A stretch of 64,000 bases of DNA from Aspidapion aeneum (lineage: Eukaryota > Arthropoda > Insecta > Coleoptera > Brentidae). Numbering within the stretch: the first letter of the stretch is position 1; every line of letters starts with the position of its first letter. Location of the stretch: contig OY755046.1 of the NCBI GenBank assembly GCA_963576565.1, positions 60,429,471 through 60,493,470 on the forward strand, in the 5' to 3' direction. Shown in pieces: positions 49,329 through 62,258 of this stretch. The notes below the pieces were generated by a model. It was not told where the DNA came from and did no database searches. It saw only the letters and a program-made list of their open reading frames with translations. Both the position numbers and the translations under genes were made by a program.

Positions 49329-51887
49329 ACAGGGTGTTTCCTAAACAATCGTTAAAAATTCGTGGTATGATTCCTGGAGTATTTTCATGAAAAAATATTC
49401 CTAAAAACATTTGTCGAAAAAATGGTGAAGACTGTTTTTCCTCAATATTCGAAACTATCCATGCAAAAATCATGAAAGGAGGAGGCACTAAATACATTGT
49501 TAACCGGGACGCGTCAGATGAGCTGAATTTGAGATATGTTAAAGGACAAACCTTCCTGATATTTTTACCAAAAAAAATTAGGGGGGTCATAGAATTCGTT
49601 TTTGAGCTATACTTATTTAAATGTGCGCCACTAAAATATGGAAAAATATGACCATTTGTAGTTTTTTTGTAATAACTTATCGCCAAATAAAAATAAAATA
49701 CTGGTATTAGCTTTACTTTATTGGTAAAAGAGTTCTTTTAAGAATTTTATCAGTTTTTGACATATAGTTTCCGTCACATACCTACAGAGTGGCTCAAAAT
49801 AAAAAAAAAAAATACAGGAAAAATACCTGAGATTTATAAAATATAAAGAAAGGAAACTAAAAATGCATGGTCAAAATTAACTTCACTTGTGAGTCGCTTT
49901 AACTATTCTAGAGTGATGGTTGCATAACAGGTTATGTTATAAGCTAACAGGGTATTTAAAAAAAAATTAATTCCACGCATGACACGTTTACTAATTGTCT
50001 ACGGAATAGTGTGTTTACCGGGATGCGTTAAATGAGGTGAATTTATGATATGTTAGGGCCCAAGCCGTCTAAATACGCGTCTCAAAGAAATTGGGGGTCA
50101 TCGGTTTCGTTTTCGAGCTGTAACTATTTAAATCCGCCACTGGAAGAAAGAAAAATGTGACTTTTTGTAGTGTTTTTGCTATAACTTCTCGTCAAATAGA
50201 AATCCAATATTAATTTTATTTAGTTGAAAAAAAACTCTTTTTAAGTATGTTTTCAATTTTTTTATAGTTTTCGTCACATATCTACAGAGTGGCTTAAAAT
50301 ATGAATAACAGAAATATAGGAATAATAACTGCGATTTGTTAAATATACTTAAAGGGATGAAATTAAAAATGCATAGTCAAAATAAATTCATTTGCTTCAA
50401 TGTGAGTCGTTGTAATTATTGTAAAGTAATATTTACATACATAATGGTTTATGTAGTAAACCTATAGGGTAAATCAAACATTTTTTAAATTAAACAAATA
50501 ATAGGTGTACTAACTGTGTAGCGAAATAGTGTGTTTAACGGGATGCGTCAGATCAGGTGAATTTGAGATATGTTAGAGCCCGAGCCATCCTGAAACTTGC
50601 TCAAAAAAATTGGGGGAGGGGGTCATCGGTTTCGTTTTTGAGCTATACTCTTATGGATTTTTGCTACAACTTCTATCTCTTTATAGTGAAAAAAAGTTAA
50701 TATTTAAACTTTTGTCAATTAAGTTTGTTCACAGGCTTTCTGAACATCTTTCTGAACATTTTTGGCAGAACCCCCCGAAAAGGGTGAGTAGGCCTCTTTT
50801 TATCCCCACATTTCCTATATTCTAGCATTAAATAAGTATAACTCGAGAACAAAACCGATCACCACCCACTTTTTCTTGAAACAAGTATTGCGACGGTTTG
50901 GGCTCTAACATATCTCAAATTCAGTGCATCTGACGCATCCCAGTAAACATGTTCCACACACTATTCCATAGGCAATTAGTACACATGTTATGCGAATTTC
51001 AAAAATGTTTGAAATACCCATTAAGTCTATTACTATTATTGTATTTCAATTATTCATAGTTTGAGCCACTATGTAGATATGTGACGAAAACTATATGTCA
51101 AAAATGCGAACATACTTAAAAAGACTCTTTTTTTTTTCAACAAAATAAAATTCATATCGATTTTTTATTTTTCTTTCACGAGAAGTTATAACAAAAAACT
51201 ACAAAATCTTACATTTTTTCATAATCCATTGGGCGCATTTAAATAATTATAGCTCGAAAACGAATCCTATGAACCCCCAATTTTTTTTGGTAAAAATATC
51301 AGGAAGGTTTGGCCTTCAACATATCTCAAATTCAGCTCATCTGACGCGTCCCGGTAAACAATGTATTTAGTGTCTCCTCCTTTGGTACAACATAAAAACT
51401 TTTAGCTGCATCAGAATTTCAGCTCAGAATTGCAAAATTTTAATCAGGGGCGTACCATACCAGGGGGGTTAAGGGTAAAAAGAATCCCATTTTTTTATGG
51501 TAGTTTTTTCAAATTGAGATTTTGGAATATGATATCTGAAGGTTTTTCACGTAAGAAAGCTGCTCTTAGTTCATATCGATAGGGCGAGTAGTTTTCGAGA
51601 AAATCACAATTTTCGACATTGATGCATCAACACCCTCAAGAGAAGTTTTCCTTAATAGTTTCGAAACCCCTCATAAAAACATCATGAAATTTGGTACACG
51701 GCATAAAATTTTGACGGCAAATTCGATTGACCTCAAAATTGTTAGGAAATATTAAGGAAAAACAGTCTTTAGGGTGCCCTTTTTAAAGGAACAATTTATT
51801 GACAAATGTTTCTAGGAACTTTTTTTCATGAAAATACTCCAGGAATCACACCACGAATTTTTGACCAATGTTTAGGAAACACCCTGT
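49329..51887. mobile_element. ~2.56-kb foldback-type element with ACAGGGTGTTTCC ends
   Basis: The outer ends ACAGGGTGTTTCCTAAACA and its complement lie at 49329 and 51887. Inverted landmarks include ACGCGTC(A/C), GAATTTGAGATATGTTA and TCGTTTT(T/C)GAGCTATA. The left arm holds two further direct copies of an inner block (around 49700, 50190) marked by CTACAGAGTGGCT(C/T)AAAAT, and one inverted copy lies near 51070. TATA flanks both ends. No coding sequence. Confidence 0.65.
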
Positions 51888-51899
51888 ATAATTTGTTTC

Positions 51900-52135
51900 A
51901 AAAAGATGGGATTTAAAATTAGCTATTTCGCTAACAACAGTATATTACATAACAAGAGAAGAAAGTGACAAATTTCACACGAGCGTGAATGTAAACGAGG
52001 CGCTAGCCGAGTGAAACAACACGCGAGTGAAAAAAGTTACTTCCTATCGATTAATGTACGCGATTTTTCCTACGGACACTGTTGAACTATTCTAATTTTT
52101 GTAAAAATTGGTCTTCAATTTTGCACAAATCAAAT
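51900..52135. other. Short GC-richer block
   Basis: Bases 51975-52040 (CACGAGCGTGAATG, CGAGGCGCTAGCCGAGTG) stand out as GC- and CpG-rich in AT-rich surroundings. I recognise no gene or element. Confidence 0.3.
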
Positions 52136-52139
52136 AAAA

Positions 52140-52300
52140 CTGCTTTACCGCACATGTGTGGAAAAGTACTTTGCAACACATGTGCGGACAAGTATGGTGT
52201 CAGTTAACATCATTGTACACTTTTCCATACATGTGCGGAAAAGTACTTTTCCCCACATGTGCGAAAAAGTACTTTTCCACAATTGTGCGGCAAAAAATTC
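52140..52300. repeat. Cluster of palindromic CACATGTG-containing units
   Basis: Six or so occurrences of (C/A)ACATGTGCGG or its complement at intervals of about 30 bases, most beside AAAAGTACTTTTCC, itself palindromic. CACATGTG is an E-box-type palindrome, but a role is not shown. Confidence 0.55.
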
Positions 52301-53620
52301 TGCACACGGGTAAAATTTAACGTTTTCTGAGGATGGAAATCGTGATAAATCCATAATTTGCATATGTGGTCGTAGGAGAAAATAGTTTTTAGCACAGAAA
52401 AAGAGCTATTTCTTAAATAATACCATGACTGTAAGTGCAAGTAAGAAACCTATCCATCGACCAACTTTCCATACAAAAAATTAAGGTTAAAAATCTGTAC
52501 TGACACATAAAGATCGCAAAAAAGTATGTATGTAAATTTTGAGCAGTTTGCGACAAATTATCGGGGATTACATAAAAAATAATTAAAACTGCCAAAAATT
52601 TCTCAAATGACATTAAAACAGAATTGTTATTTCATATTTGTAAAACTTACTGTCAAATCTAGTTCAGCTTGTGTAATATGAAGTATGCAATGTTGCCGTA
52701 CCTTTTATGTATAGGAAATATTTTGGCCCTTTAACATGTAGAAAAACCTTTTAGAAAAAAACGGACGAGGTGAGTTAAATTTGTCTGATTTTAAAATAAA
52801 AATATCGGCTAGAAAATGCTTCAAATTCAAACAAATTCGTGTCACCTTCAACAGAAAGTCCCAAGTTAGACATTTTTGGAGCAAAATGGCCAACTTGGAA
52901 CCACATGTATATCAATATATTTAATACTACGAAAGTACTATATAAATAGAAGAAAAAAAAACACTATTTCGTAAATTGACATGTCACTAAAGTAGTACGT
53001 TTTAGTTTTCAAGTCTTTGTTTTGCTTTATATTTTTTTTTTGTAAAAAGAACAGAGCCAGCGAAAAGTCGAGCGAAGAATTTGTATTCTCACTGATGACA
53101 GATCTACAAAAAAAAAGAAAAAAAATTAGCAAAAGTTAAAAAAAAAAGACAAAAAAAATCAGCAAAAGTTAAAAAAAAATGCACAAACAAAAATCAAAAA
53201 TAACAAACAACATATATTCTGTATATACTCCATTCAGTTATTTAATTTCTTTGTTGTGAATGGCCAGCTCAAGTTATTTCGTTTGGATCCATGTTTGCAT
53301 GTTCTTGGACTCTCAAAAATAGGAACAGAAACTCATTAAATTTTAAAAAAAATTGAAGAATGAAGTTTTAGACTACCCCAAATTGATTGGCTATGAATCA
53401 CTTAATTTTAAGTGACCGGCTGTTTACCTTGCCTCAAGTTTGAGAAAGAGCGTATGGGTGACGTCATAAATTCAAGAAAGCCATTTTTTCATGTTTTTTC
53501 ACTAACTTTGGCTTATAACTTTCGCTAAATTAGTTTAACAGAAAAACATTTTTTTTATGCAAAAGAACACCTAATATAGTGAAGAAATTAGCTTTATATC
53601 TCAAAAACTAACAAAGATAA
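52301..53620. other. Gene-free AT-rich stretch
   Basis: Long A and T runs (for example 53100-53190) and no open frame with recognisable similarity. Confidence 0.35.
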
Positions 53621-53628
53621 TTTTTACC

Positions 53629-53990
53629 CTCCTAGCCCGCACAGCAATGGCTAGAAAAGGTATTTTTTGGGTGTATTTTGACCTACCCTAGCTGTATCGT
53701 CGTGATGTCTGTCTGTGTGTAACTCTGTCCGTAACACGATAGCTCCTAAACCGCCCAACCGATTTTCATGAAATTTTCAGGTAAAATAGTATTTAATACT
53801 GTAATGAGCTGATCAGAATTTGGTCGAAATTCATCAATGCTAATTACAGTTTTTTGATAGTTAAAAAGTTTAAAAAATGCTAACTAACAGAGCGTCGCAT
53901 CAATATGCGGTTTTCGGAATATTGTAGCTCACATTAGTAGGAAAATTGCCTTAGTTTTCAAAAAATTCTAAAAATATTAGTTGTTCACAT
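53629..53990 (+). repeat. Dispersed-repeat fragment related to 43.2 and 29.4 kb
   Basis: Starts CCTCCTAGCCCGCACAGCA, followed by a GTCTGT tract, ACACGATAGCTCCTAAACCG and TTTTCATGAAATTTTCAGG. Its 3' half matches 29405-29520 in reverse orientation. It is a decayed interspersed element. Confidence 0.55.
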
Positions 53991-54052
53991 CATATGTAAC
54001 TTTTGTTTACAAAAATCAGCTGGACCACCAGTGACGTGAAAAATTCGACATA

Positions 54053-54964
54053 TATATATGGATGATTCTACAAAAATGGTGCTGTGGAGTGGGAATGCAT
54101 ATTTTTCAAACACAGACTGCAAATGAAGCATATTTTTAGTTATAAGATTTAAAACGAAATGTTTTCTTTATGGAGCATTTGAGTTTAATGTATAAAAAAA
54201 ATTGCAAGTTTATAATTTTTTTTTATTACAAAGCCATTCCTCTGGTGTAGTCCCAAACCAAATATTAAAAACTCAAATTGAAAAAATATCATAATAAATA
54301 ATATTTAATCAAGTCTTAACTATTTATCAAAAAATTGATAAAACTTAAGTTTGCAGTCATATTTTTGAATTTTAAACGTGCTCCATTTTTAATAACACAA
54401 TATTTGTGAATACCACCGGTTAATTTCTAGAGACAGAGACGGCCCTGGATATCTAATTTACTTGTAAGGGTGACAAGTTGTGACAGATAATGTCAACTTT
54501 AGTTTGGTTTAAGCATCGAGGTAGACTACCTTGATGGGAAGTTATAGATTTTTTTATTTTCGGCAGATTAGTTTTTTTTGGAGAAATCAAAAAGGAACGC
54601 TTCAATTATCATCCCTCTGGTAAGTAAATATTCGACTGATATCAATAGTATAATTTGTTTGCTGATTGTTTTAAAATTATAAGTATAGGAACTTTGTTTA
54701 TATAAAATTTAAGTTAAGTAGTCTAAATAGATTTTGATTTAAATTGGAAAACCATTGAAAAACTCATTCCTCTGGTACTCATCCCTCTGGAATTTTTATG
54801 CAATAATTCCTAAAATTCGGGAAAATAAATGTTTCTTAGCTTACACCTAATTAGTTACATAAATTTAAAAAACTAAATTATTTACTGTGCTGTACTGTTA
54901 TTTAAAGGCAATGACCAAAAATGATATCCATATAGCCCACTTTTGGTAGAATCATCCATATATA
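54053..54964. mobile_element. ~910-bp MITE with ~35-bp terminal inverted repeats
   Basis: Ends TATATATGGATGATTCTAC and GTAGAATCATCCATATATA are inverted copies. Within, the motif CATCCCTCTGG or CATTCCTCTGG occurs four times (about 54236, 54610, 54764, 54780). No coding content. Confidence 0.65.
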
Positions 54965-55336
54965 TAAGATCCGAACACCGGTCTATTCTAAGGACCGTGT
55001 CGAAATATAACTGAATGGAGTTTACAAAGGGTCGAAGAACTAGTTTGATTTGTTTGAAAAAGAAAACATTTTATTTAAACAATAAAATTTTTGACAGAAA
55101 AATCCAAAAATATAAAAAAGCTAAACATATTCCTTCGACTATTTTTAAAGTGTTTTGTGTGAAAAATATTGCATTACTTACCTTAAACCAAAGTGTAATT
55201 CGTGTTCCAAAATAGTAAAATCTTTAATCTTTTGAAGTATGTACACACTACAACATTCGTCTCTATGTTATTCAAGCCAAACCAATTATAAAACTAGCCC
55301 AAAAACCAAGCACAGTGCATAAGAAAAGTTGTCAAG

Positions 55337-55580
55337 AAAGGTCCGGTTAGGTCAATTCACAGTAGACTGAAAATTGTCAGTGATAAATAGATAAAAATAA
55401 AATAAGGTCTGTTTTTTTCTCCAAGAACTTTTAACGCTCTTCAAAATAAAAAACACACGTAAAGGTCAGGTTAGGTCAATTCACAGTAGAATGAAAATTA
55501 TTAGTGACAAATAAATAAAATAAGGTCTGTTTTTTATCCAAGAATTTTTAACGCTGTTGAAAATAAAAAAAACACATCTA
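55337..55580. repeat. Two tandem ~124-bp units
   Basis: Copies start at 55337 and 55461 with AAAGGTC(C/A)GGTTAGGTCA; both end with a run of A and ACACA. Between 55581 and 55990 nothing was recognised. Confidence 0.7.
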
Positions 55581-55989
55581 TTGTGCCAATTCAGCATTTA
55601 AGGTTAAGTCACCTTTTCCCATAATTTTTTGTTACATATTTTGGTGTAGTTAATTTTTTTTGCAAAGCGCTCCATCAACGACATTGAAAAAAAAACTAAG
55701 CTCTTTCTAGCGAAAAGGTGATGTATTATAAAGGGTTTTCTAATAAGAACAGTATGAAATTAAAATTAAATAAAATAAAAATTATTTCAGAAACTTTTTA
55801 TTTTATCTTAAACTACAAACATTTATGCTTTAAACAAAATATCGTTTAAATGTCCACCTCAACTTTGTGTATGCAAGTAAATTCGACAAACTCAATTTTC
55901 GATGACTTTGTGCAATAAATAGGGCGTAATCTGACGAATTCAGAATTCAATGTTCAATTTTAAGTGCTTGTGGTCTGTTGTGAGACCAC

Positions 55990-56625
55990 ATATATTATCA
56001 ATCAATGCATAAACAGACATCCAGTACCTGATGATTGGAGATTTGTATTCATATCCTCAATACATAAAAAGGAAACAAGCTGTGCTGCAACAGTTACAGA
56101 GGAATTTCAGTAACCAGTACTTTAAGTAGATTGTACGTTAGGATTTAATAGAGAATAATTTTCATGAACAAGAAGAAGAGCAAAGTGGGTTTCTTGCAGG
56201 CAGATCTTGTAGTGATAAGGTTTTTTGTCTTAAACAATTGAGAAAAGGGGTACCAGTGCTAGAGCAAACTAATAGAAAAATACAAAACAAAAATGGTAAC
56301 TGTCAAAATGGATGCAATAAGATCAATGAGAATATCTAGAATATATCATATAAGAAATGAATGGAAATAGAGGGAAGCATAACAGATGACATCACTAAAA
56401 GACAACTGATATGGCACGGCCATGTACAACGGACAAACGACAAAAAATTACCAAAGAAGGTCCTAGAATGGCAACCAATAGGGCGCAGAAAAAGAGGGCG
56501 TCCTAAACCGGAATGAAAGATCAATGAGCCAAAAAAACCTGACAGAACATGATAGTCAGGATCGAAGGAGGGTGAGAGACAAGGTAGAAAAACTTTTCAA
56601 ACCGACATAGTAGTAGTAGTGTTAT
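55990..56625 (+). pseudogene. Internally deleted non-LTR retrotransposon (family 2)
   Basis: The left part reads PDDWRFVFISSIHKKETSCA and, after frame changes, EQEEEQSGFLAGRSCSDKVF, which is the N-terminal side of a non-LTR reverse transcriptase. At about 56255 it jumps to the 3' end of the element (GRRKRGRPK near 56490), omitting the catalytic core. A TAGTAGTAG tail follows at 56607. Plus strand. Confidence 0.72.
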
Positions 56626-57288
56626 AGACTTTATATTTTAAATAAATCCAGAAAAAGTAATCTAAAGAAGTTAAAACACAGTTTCTTGAAGGCCAGGCCA
56701 CAGTTATCGCGAAAAGTGTTCACAGAAGAACGTCTATTTTCATCAAATTTAAAGATTATAATCAAACGTTCTTGAAGCCCATATTTAACCATACAAAATC
56801 GCTAAAATTTACTGTATACATAAATCACAACTTGTGACAGGTGTACTTTATTATACCATCATTTTAAAATCATATCATTCTTATTGGACCCTTTACAATA
56901 AAAAATAATAATTATTTCATATTGATTTCTATACCTTTTATTTTGACCACAAAACGCAAAGAGAATTTTCAAAATCAAGATGAATATTCGTAAAAATACT
57001 TATGTTTGAGGTTAAGTGTTGTTAATACATTAATAATGATACTAAAAAAGTAACAATTGAAATACACTCAAAACAACAAAAGCACACACAAAAAACAAAT
57101 GACAAACGCTTACCTAAAGAGTCCAAAAATACGCGATAATTTCGTGTAATTTATGTAAAGCCCCTAAAAACTTCAAATTTTGGCTTTTTTTCGGCTTAGT
57201 TGTGTACTGGTGGGGCCGCTTGACGTTCAATCTATAAAAAAACATTCTTGAAAATCAACCAGGACTGGTATTCTCATAAATTGGCTTA
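56626..57288. other. Gene-free stretch
   Basis: AT-rich; no frame or repeat ends recognised. It abuts the large foldback element. Confidence 0.4.
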
Positions 57289-59472
57289 ATAGTCCATTTA
57301 AAATCAAGGTAAAAGGTCCTGAAATTGCGAAACGGATGAGACCACTTGTCCCCTACGTATTTTGGGCCGCTGATCACGAAAATGAGGGTTAAAGCTACCG
57401 CCAGTGGTTGGAACACCCTTAAAAATGCAAAAAACACCCCTAAATAGGGGTGTTTTTGGAATATTTTCATTATTTTGCAAATTTAGTCATCCTATGGCTG
57501 CAAGGCCCACTCATATATGAATCATCATCATCCTATATGTTTTTGGGGTGGTGATTACGAAAATGAGGGTGAAAACTTGCATTACAGGGTGGAACCACCC
57601 CTAAAATTGCGGAAAAAACACCCCGAAATGGGGGTGTTTTTCGACTAAAAGTGTTTTTTTGCCAATTAAGACATCTAATATGTTTTTTGGGGCGCTGATT
57701 ACGAAAATGATGGTTTCAACTTGCCCCAATGCTCGAACCACCCTCAAAATCGCACAAAACACCCCTAACAAGGGGTGTTTTTCGACTAAAAGTGTTTTTT
57801 TGCCAATTAAGACATCTTATATGTTTTTTGGGGCGCTGATTACGAAAATGATGGTTACAACTTGCACCCAATGCTCGAACCACCCCCAAAATTGCACAAA
57901 ACATCCCTAACAAGGGGTGTTTTTCGACTAAAAGTGTTTTTTTGCCAATTAAGACATCTAATATGTTTTTTGGGGCGCTGATTACGAAAATGATGGTTTC
58001 AACTTGCCCCAATGCTCGAACCACCCCCAAAATCGCACAAAACACCCCTAACAAGGGGTGTTTTTCGACTAAAAGTGTTTTTTTGCCAATTAAGACATCT
58101 TATATGTTTTTTGGGGCGCTGATTACGAAAATGATGGTTACAACTTGCCCCAATGCTCGAACCACCCCCAAAATTGCACAAAACACCCCTAACAAGGGGT
58201 GTTTTCGACTAAAAGTGTTTTTTTGCCAATTAAGACACCTTATATGTTTTTTGGGGCGCTGATTACGAAAATGGTGGTCAAAACTTGCAGCAATGGTCGA
58301 ACCACCCCCAAAATTGCACAAAACACCCCTAACAAGAAGTGTTTTTTACTAAAAATGTTGTTCAGTTCAGAAGTTGATTGGGACGAAACAACAACAGAAT
58401 TTGACGAGGATGAAGAAATTTCTTCTCGCAAAATACCAAGACTAGATTTAAATACAACTGTATAGCGATATCTTGTAAGGAGTTTGATACTTGTCATATT
58501 TCATATTGATTAATAAAAAAAATTCCATTTGTAGTTTTTGTATTTTGTATTTCATTTTTTACCAAAATCCAACGGTTGACAGGGGTGTTTTGAGCAATTT
58601 TGGGGGTGGTTCGACAATTGCTGCAAGTTTTGACCACCATTTTCGTAATCAGCGCCCCAAAAAAGATATAAGATGTCTTAATTGGCAAAAAAACACTTTT
58701 AGTCGAAAAACACCCCTTGTTAGGGGTGTTTTGTGCGATTTTGGGGGTGGTTCGAGCATTGGGGCAAGTTGTAACCATCATTTTCGTAATCAGCGCGCCA
58801 AAAAACATCTAAGATGTCTTAATTGGCAAAAAAACACTTTTAGTCGAAAAATACCCCATGATAGGGGTGTTTTGTGCGATTTTGGGGGTGGTTCGAGCAT
58901 TGGGGCAAGTTGTAACCATCATTTTCGTAATCAGCGCCCCAAAAAACATATAAGATGTCTTAATTGGCAAAAAAAACGAAAATATTCCAAAAACACCCCT
59001 ATTTAGTTTTGCATTTTTAAGGGTGTTCCAACCACTGGCGGTAGCTTTAACCCTCATTTTCGTGATCAGCGGCCCAAAATACGTAGGGGACAAGTGGTCT
59101 CATCAGCGCCCCAAAAAACATATTAGATGTCTTAATTGGCAAAAAAACACTTTTAGTCGAAAAACACCCCCATTTCGGGGTTATTTTTCCCCAATTTTAG
59201 GGGTGGTTCCACCCTGTAATGCAAGTTTTCACCCTCATTTTCGTAATCACCGCCCCCAAAAACATATAGGATGACTAAATTTGCAAAATAACGAAAATAT
59301 TCGAAAAACACCCCTATTTAGGGGTGTTTTTTGCATTTTTAAGGGTGTTCCGACCACTGGCGGTAGCTTTAACCCTCATTTTCGTGATCAGCGGCCCAAA
59401 ATACGTAGGGGACAAGTGGTCTCATCCGTTTCGCAATTTCAGGACCTTTTACCTTGATTTTAAATGGACTAT
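57289..59472. mobile_element. 2.2-kb foldback element whose arms are tandem 141-bp repeats
   Basis: Outer sequences 57289-57540 and 59260-59472 are inverted copies starting ATAGTCCATTTAAAATC. Inside, the left arm has five 141-bp monomers (anchor GCCAATTAAGACATCT at 57661, 57802, 57944, 58085, 58225) and the right arm four in inverted orientation (anchors near 58671, 58811, 58951, 59123). Each monomer contains its own small hairpin, CACCCCTAACAAGGGGTG. A unique ~210-bp centre lies at 58360-58570. Long inverted repeats built of short tandem repeats recall the Drosophila Foldback/Galileo class; membership is not proven. Confidence 0.8.
58360..58465 (+). other. Coding-like fragment in the centre of the foldback element
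   Basis: The unique centre contains an in-frame stretch LFSSEVDWDETTTEFDEDEE followed by ISSRKIPRLDLNTTV and a stop. Its acidic, non-repetitive composition is unlike the arms and could be the end of a captured or residual gene. No match is recognised. Confidence 0.35.
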
Positions 59473-60374
59473 AAAAACGTTACGTTTTGAAAACACTAAG
59501 CGAAACGCACAGCACCCTTCTCGCATGGCATTTGCGCTGACCGATCGAATTTGGTATTCACGTTGGTAAACGCGCCCTTGAGATGGAATTCGCGAAGCAT
59601 CCTTCAAATTCTCGATTTTTGTTCATGTTTTTTGACATTTGTGGCATACATTAGAGATTTTTTTTTACCCCAGTTAGTTATTTTTGTTATTTATTGATAA
59701 CAACATCGAAAATCTAGAAAAGGTGATGGTTAGAAATGGTTTTAATGAGAAATGTTGGGCTAGTGGTGTCTTAACATGATGTTAATGACCCCAAAACTCC
59801 TAGGGTATAATAATAAAGGTTATATAGACGTAAACCATAAATTTTCATCATATTCTATCAAATAAAATACAGGTTTAAAAAAGATTTAGTTAAAAATCTT
59901 CAATAATTTTTAAAATTTTAATTTTTTTAAGTTTTGGCACGACCACTACCATTTCATTGTTCCAACTGAATACACTCGCTTATACTAGGGTGTTTCCAAT
60001 AAGGCTCAAATGTTCGTTACCTACTCTACAGGGTACCTTTACATATAGAAGTGTAAAAAACTTGCCCATAAACAATTTTTAATTATTAGTTTTTCTGTAC
60101 CACTTAAATAGATTCCAGAGGGGAGAGAAATACAGTAAATCTTTATTCGCAAACTCCTTAAAATCCTTGAAGAATAAGGTAGCTATTTTGACCTTATTGT
60201 ACTTAAAGTATAGGCTAAAGGCCTCCTTTAACCACTATAAATACAAAATTGGCCAAAAAAATTAATAACTGTGTGCATAATACTTTTTAATAGGTTTGAA
60301 TTTTTTAAAAACGCCAAGCGATTTTCAAAAACAGATGCCAATTGGTAGATGTATTTAAACACGGTTACCGTTTT
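59473..60374. other. Gene-free stretch
   Basis: Bases 59500-59590 are GC-richer. Near 59985 a TAGGGTGTTTCCAATAAG end resembles the ACAGGGTGTTTCC family. Otherwise nothing recognised. Confidence 0.35.
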
Positions 60375-61118
60375 AAATACTCTGCCAATCTATGGGCACC
60401 TAAGCTCACACTGGGTACTATAGTTAAAGTGTATCTACGTGAAAGCTAATATAACTAAAAACTGAAGTATATTTTATTGAACTGCAGACTCAATTACCTT
60501 TCGTTTGATACCACACAAGCCATGTTTTGACTTAAACTCTAATTTTTCAAATCTACCCCCACCCTTTTTTTTTAACTAAAATGTATTTTGTTTAACTCAA
60601 GACTCAATTCCTTTCGTTTGATATCACACACGCCATATTTCCACTTAAACACTAATTTTTGAAATTTACCCCCACCCTTTTTTTTTAAATTAACTAAAAT
60701 GTATTTTGTTTAACTCCAGACTCAATTACCTTTCGTTTGATATCACACACGCCATATTTTTACATAAACTCTAATTTTTGAAATTTACCCCCACCCTTTT
60801 ATTTGGCTTGTGTTAGGTGGTTTTTGTTCATTTTTAAACGGGACCATCTCGACCCAAAACCCAGTCTGGGCACCAAATTTCATTAAAATCGGGCAAGCCG
60901 TTTTTGAGTTATGCGCGTTGGTCGTTACAGACAGACATACAGACATACAGACAGACAGACATACAGACAGACAGACGGCGCAACAAAAAAGTTTCAAAAT
61001 GATCTAAAACGCAAAGATATATAAAAATTTTTGAAATCGCAGCAACTTTTTTTTTCTCGAAAAAATTAGGATCACCATAGCTCACACTACTATAGTATAG
61101 TATATGTGTGAGCTAAAA
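60375..61118 (-). mobile_element. Palindrome-ended 0.7-kb element, copy 3
   Basis: Same limits as copies 1 and 2 in reverse orientation: AAATACTCTGCC at the left and GTGTGAGCTAAAA at the right, with the AGCTCACAC/GTGTGAGCT hairpin at 61080-61114 and a run of GACAGACA repeats at 60929-60976. Three inner direct repeats are present. Confidence 0.75.
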
Positions 61119-62258
61119 TGCTTAGCGCAATTGTACGTTAATACCATTTTTGCACTTTTGGTCAGGTGCTTAGCGAATTTGACGTCATGAAACGGTGAAC
61201 GTATTAAAAACGCTATGCGTTTTTCATTACGAGAATACCTGTCCAGGAAGTTTCTTCTATAATCAGGATGGCATTTAATTTTTTAAAGTGACATACGTAT
61301 GTCACTTTTTCCTATCTTTTGTGTTTTTTTTTTAATTTCTAGTGGTTTGCCACGTTTTTCAGTTGAGTATAAACCAAGCGCGGATCTGGGCCAAAATCTA
61401 GAGGGGGGGGGGGGGGGGGGTAATGTTCGACGGAAACACTATTTATTTATTAGATAGTTTAAGCTGTGCTACGTATTTTTACGTAAAACTGCACGTTAAG
61501 CGCTCTACGTTTTGTTCCAAATTTGAGTTTAAGTTGAATGTTTTTACGTTACCATAACAAGTCTACTAATGCAGAGAATATGGAATTCGGCACTGTGTTT
61601 TTTTGATGTTACAATTTTGTTTTTTGTCATTTCAACTACAGTAGGAATATATTTGCAAAGAATCGTTTGTACTGGAAGCGGAAATTATCGTCCAGGCCTC
61701 ATTTTTCGATCGGTCAATCAACCAATTCTATTCTTTGGTAACGTTAAGGTGCCCGCAGACTGCCGTAAGCTAACTAAAATACGTAAGCTCCTAACGTGAC
61801 CTTGACGACGGTGTGACGAAGTGCGCATGCGTAGCACAACTTAAACTAACTATTATTTTTTCGAGGGGGGGGAGTAGTTATGCGACTTGCTCTATATTTA
61901 TTAACTAAAAGTCCATATATTTTTTTCTATGGGGGGAATTACCAAGTTACCCCCCTTGAATCCGCGTTTGGTATAAGTCCGTATTACTAGAAAGAACTAC
62001 AAAAAAAATGACGCCACAGGCAAAAATTCTAAAAGAATTCGACACTTCGCGCTGCTAAAAAAAATTGTAAATTAAAAAAAAGGCGCCGCAGTCGAACATT
62101 TTCTAAAAAAAAACAAAAATATAAAGTAGAAGCAAATTTGGATGTACTTTAAGATCAGTTTGGAGACAAATTGAATTTCCCACAAAGTCCCAATAATGAG
62201 TTGCTGTTCAATGAAACCTCAAATCAAAAAAATATCCCCAAGGATTGGGGTATATTTT
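61119..62258. other. Gene-free stretch with an 18-base G run
   Basis: A pure G tract of 18 bases occupies 61403-61420, and further G runs occur at 61865 and 61933. The open frame at 61569-61799 resembles nothing known to me. Confidence 0.4.

Noticed and set aside
53100..53200. Long A-rich tract resembling a poly(A) tail of a processed pseudogene
   Set aside because: No gene-like sequence precedes it on either strand and no target duplication was seen.
57659..59569. Overlapping open frames on both strands across the foldback element
   Set aside because: They are translations of the 141-bp monomer; a monomer length divisible by three in most units keeps frames open by chance. No start, splice or domain evidence.
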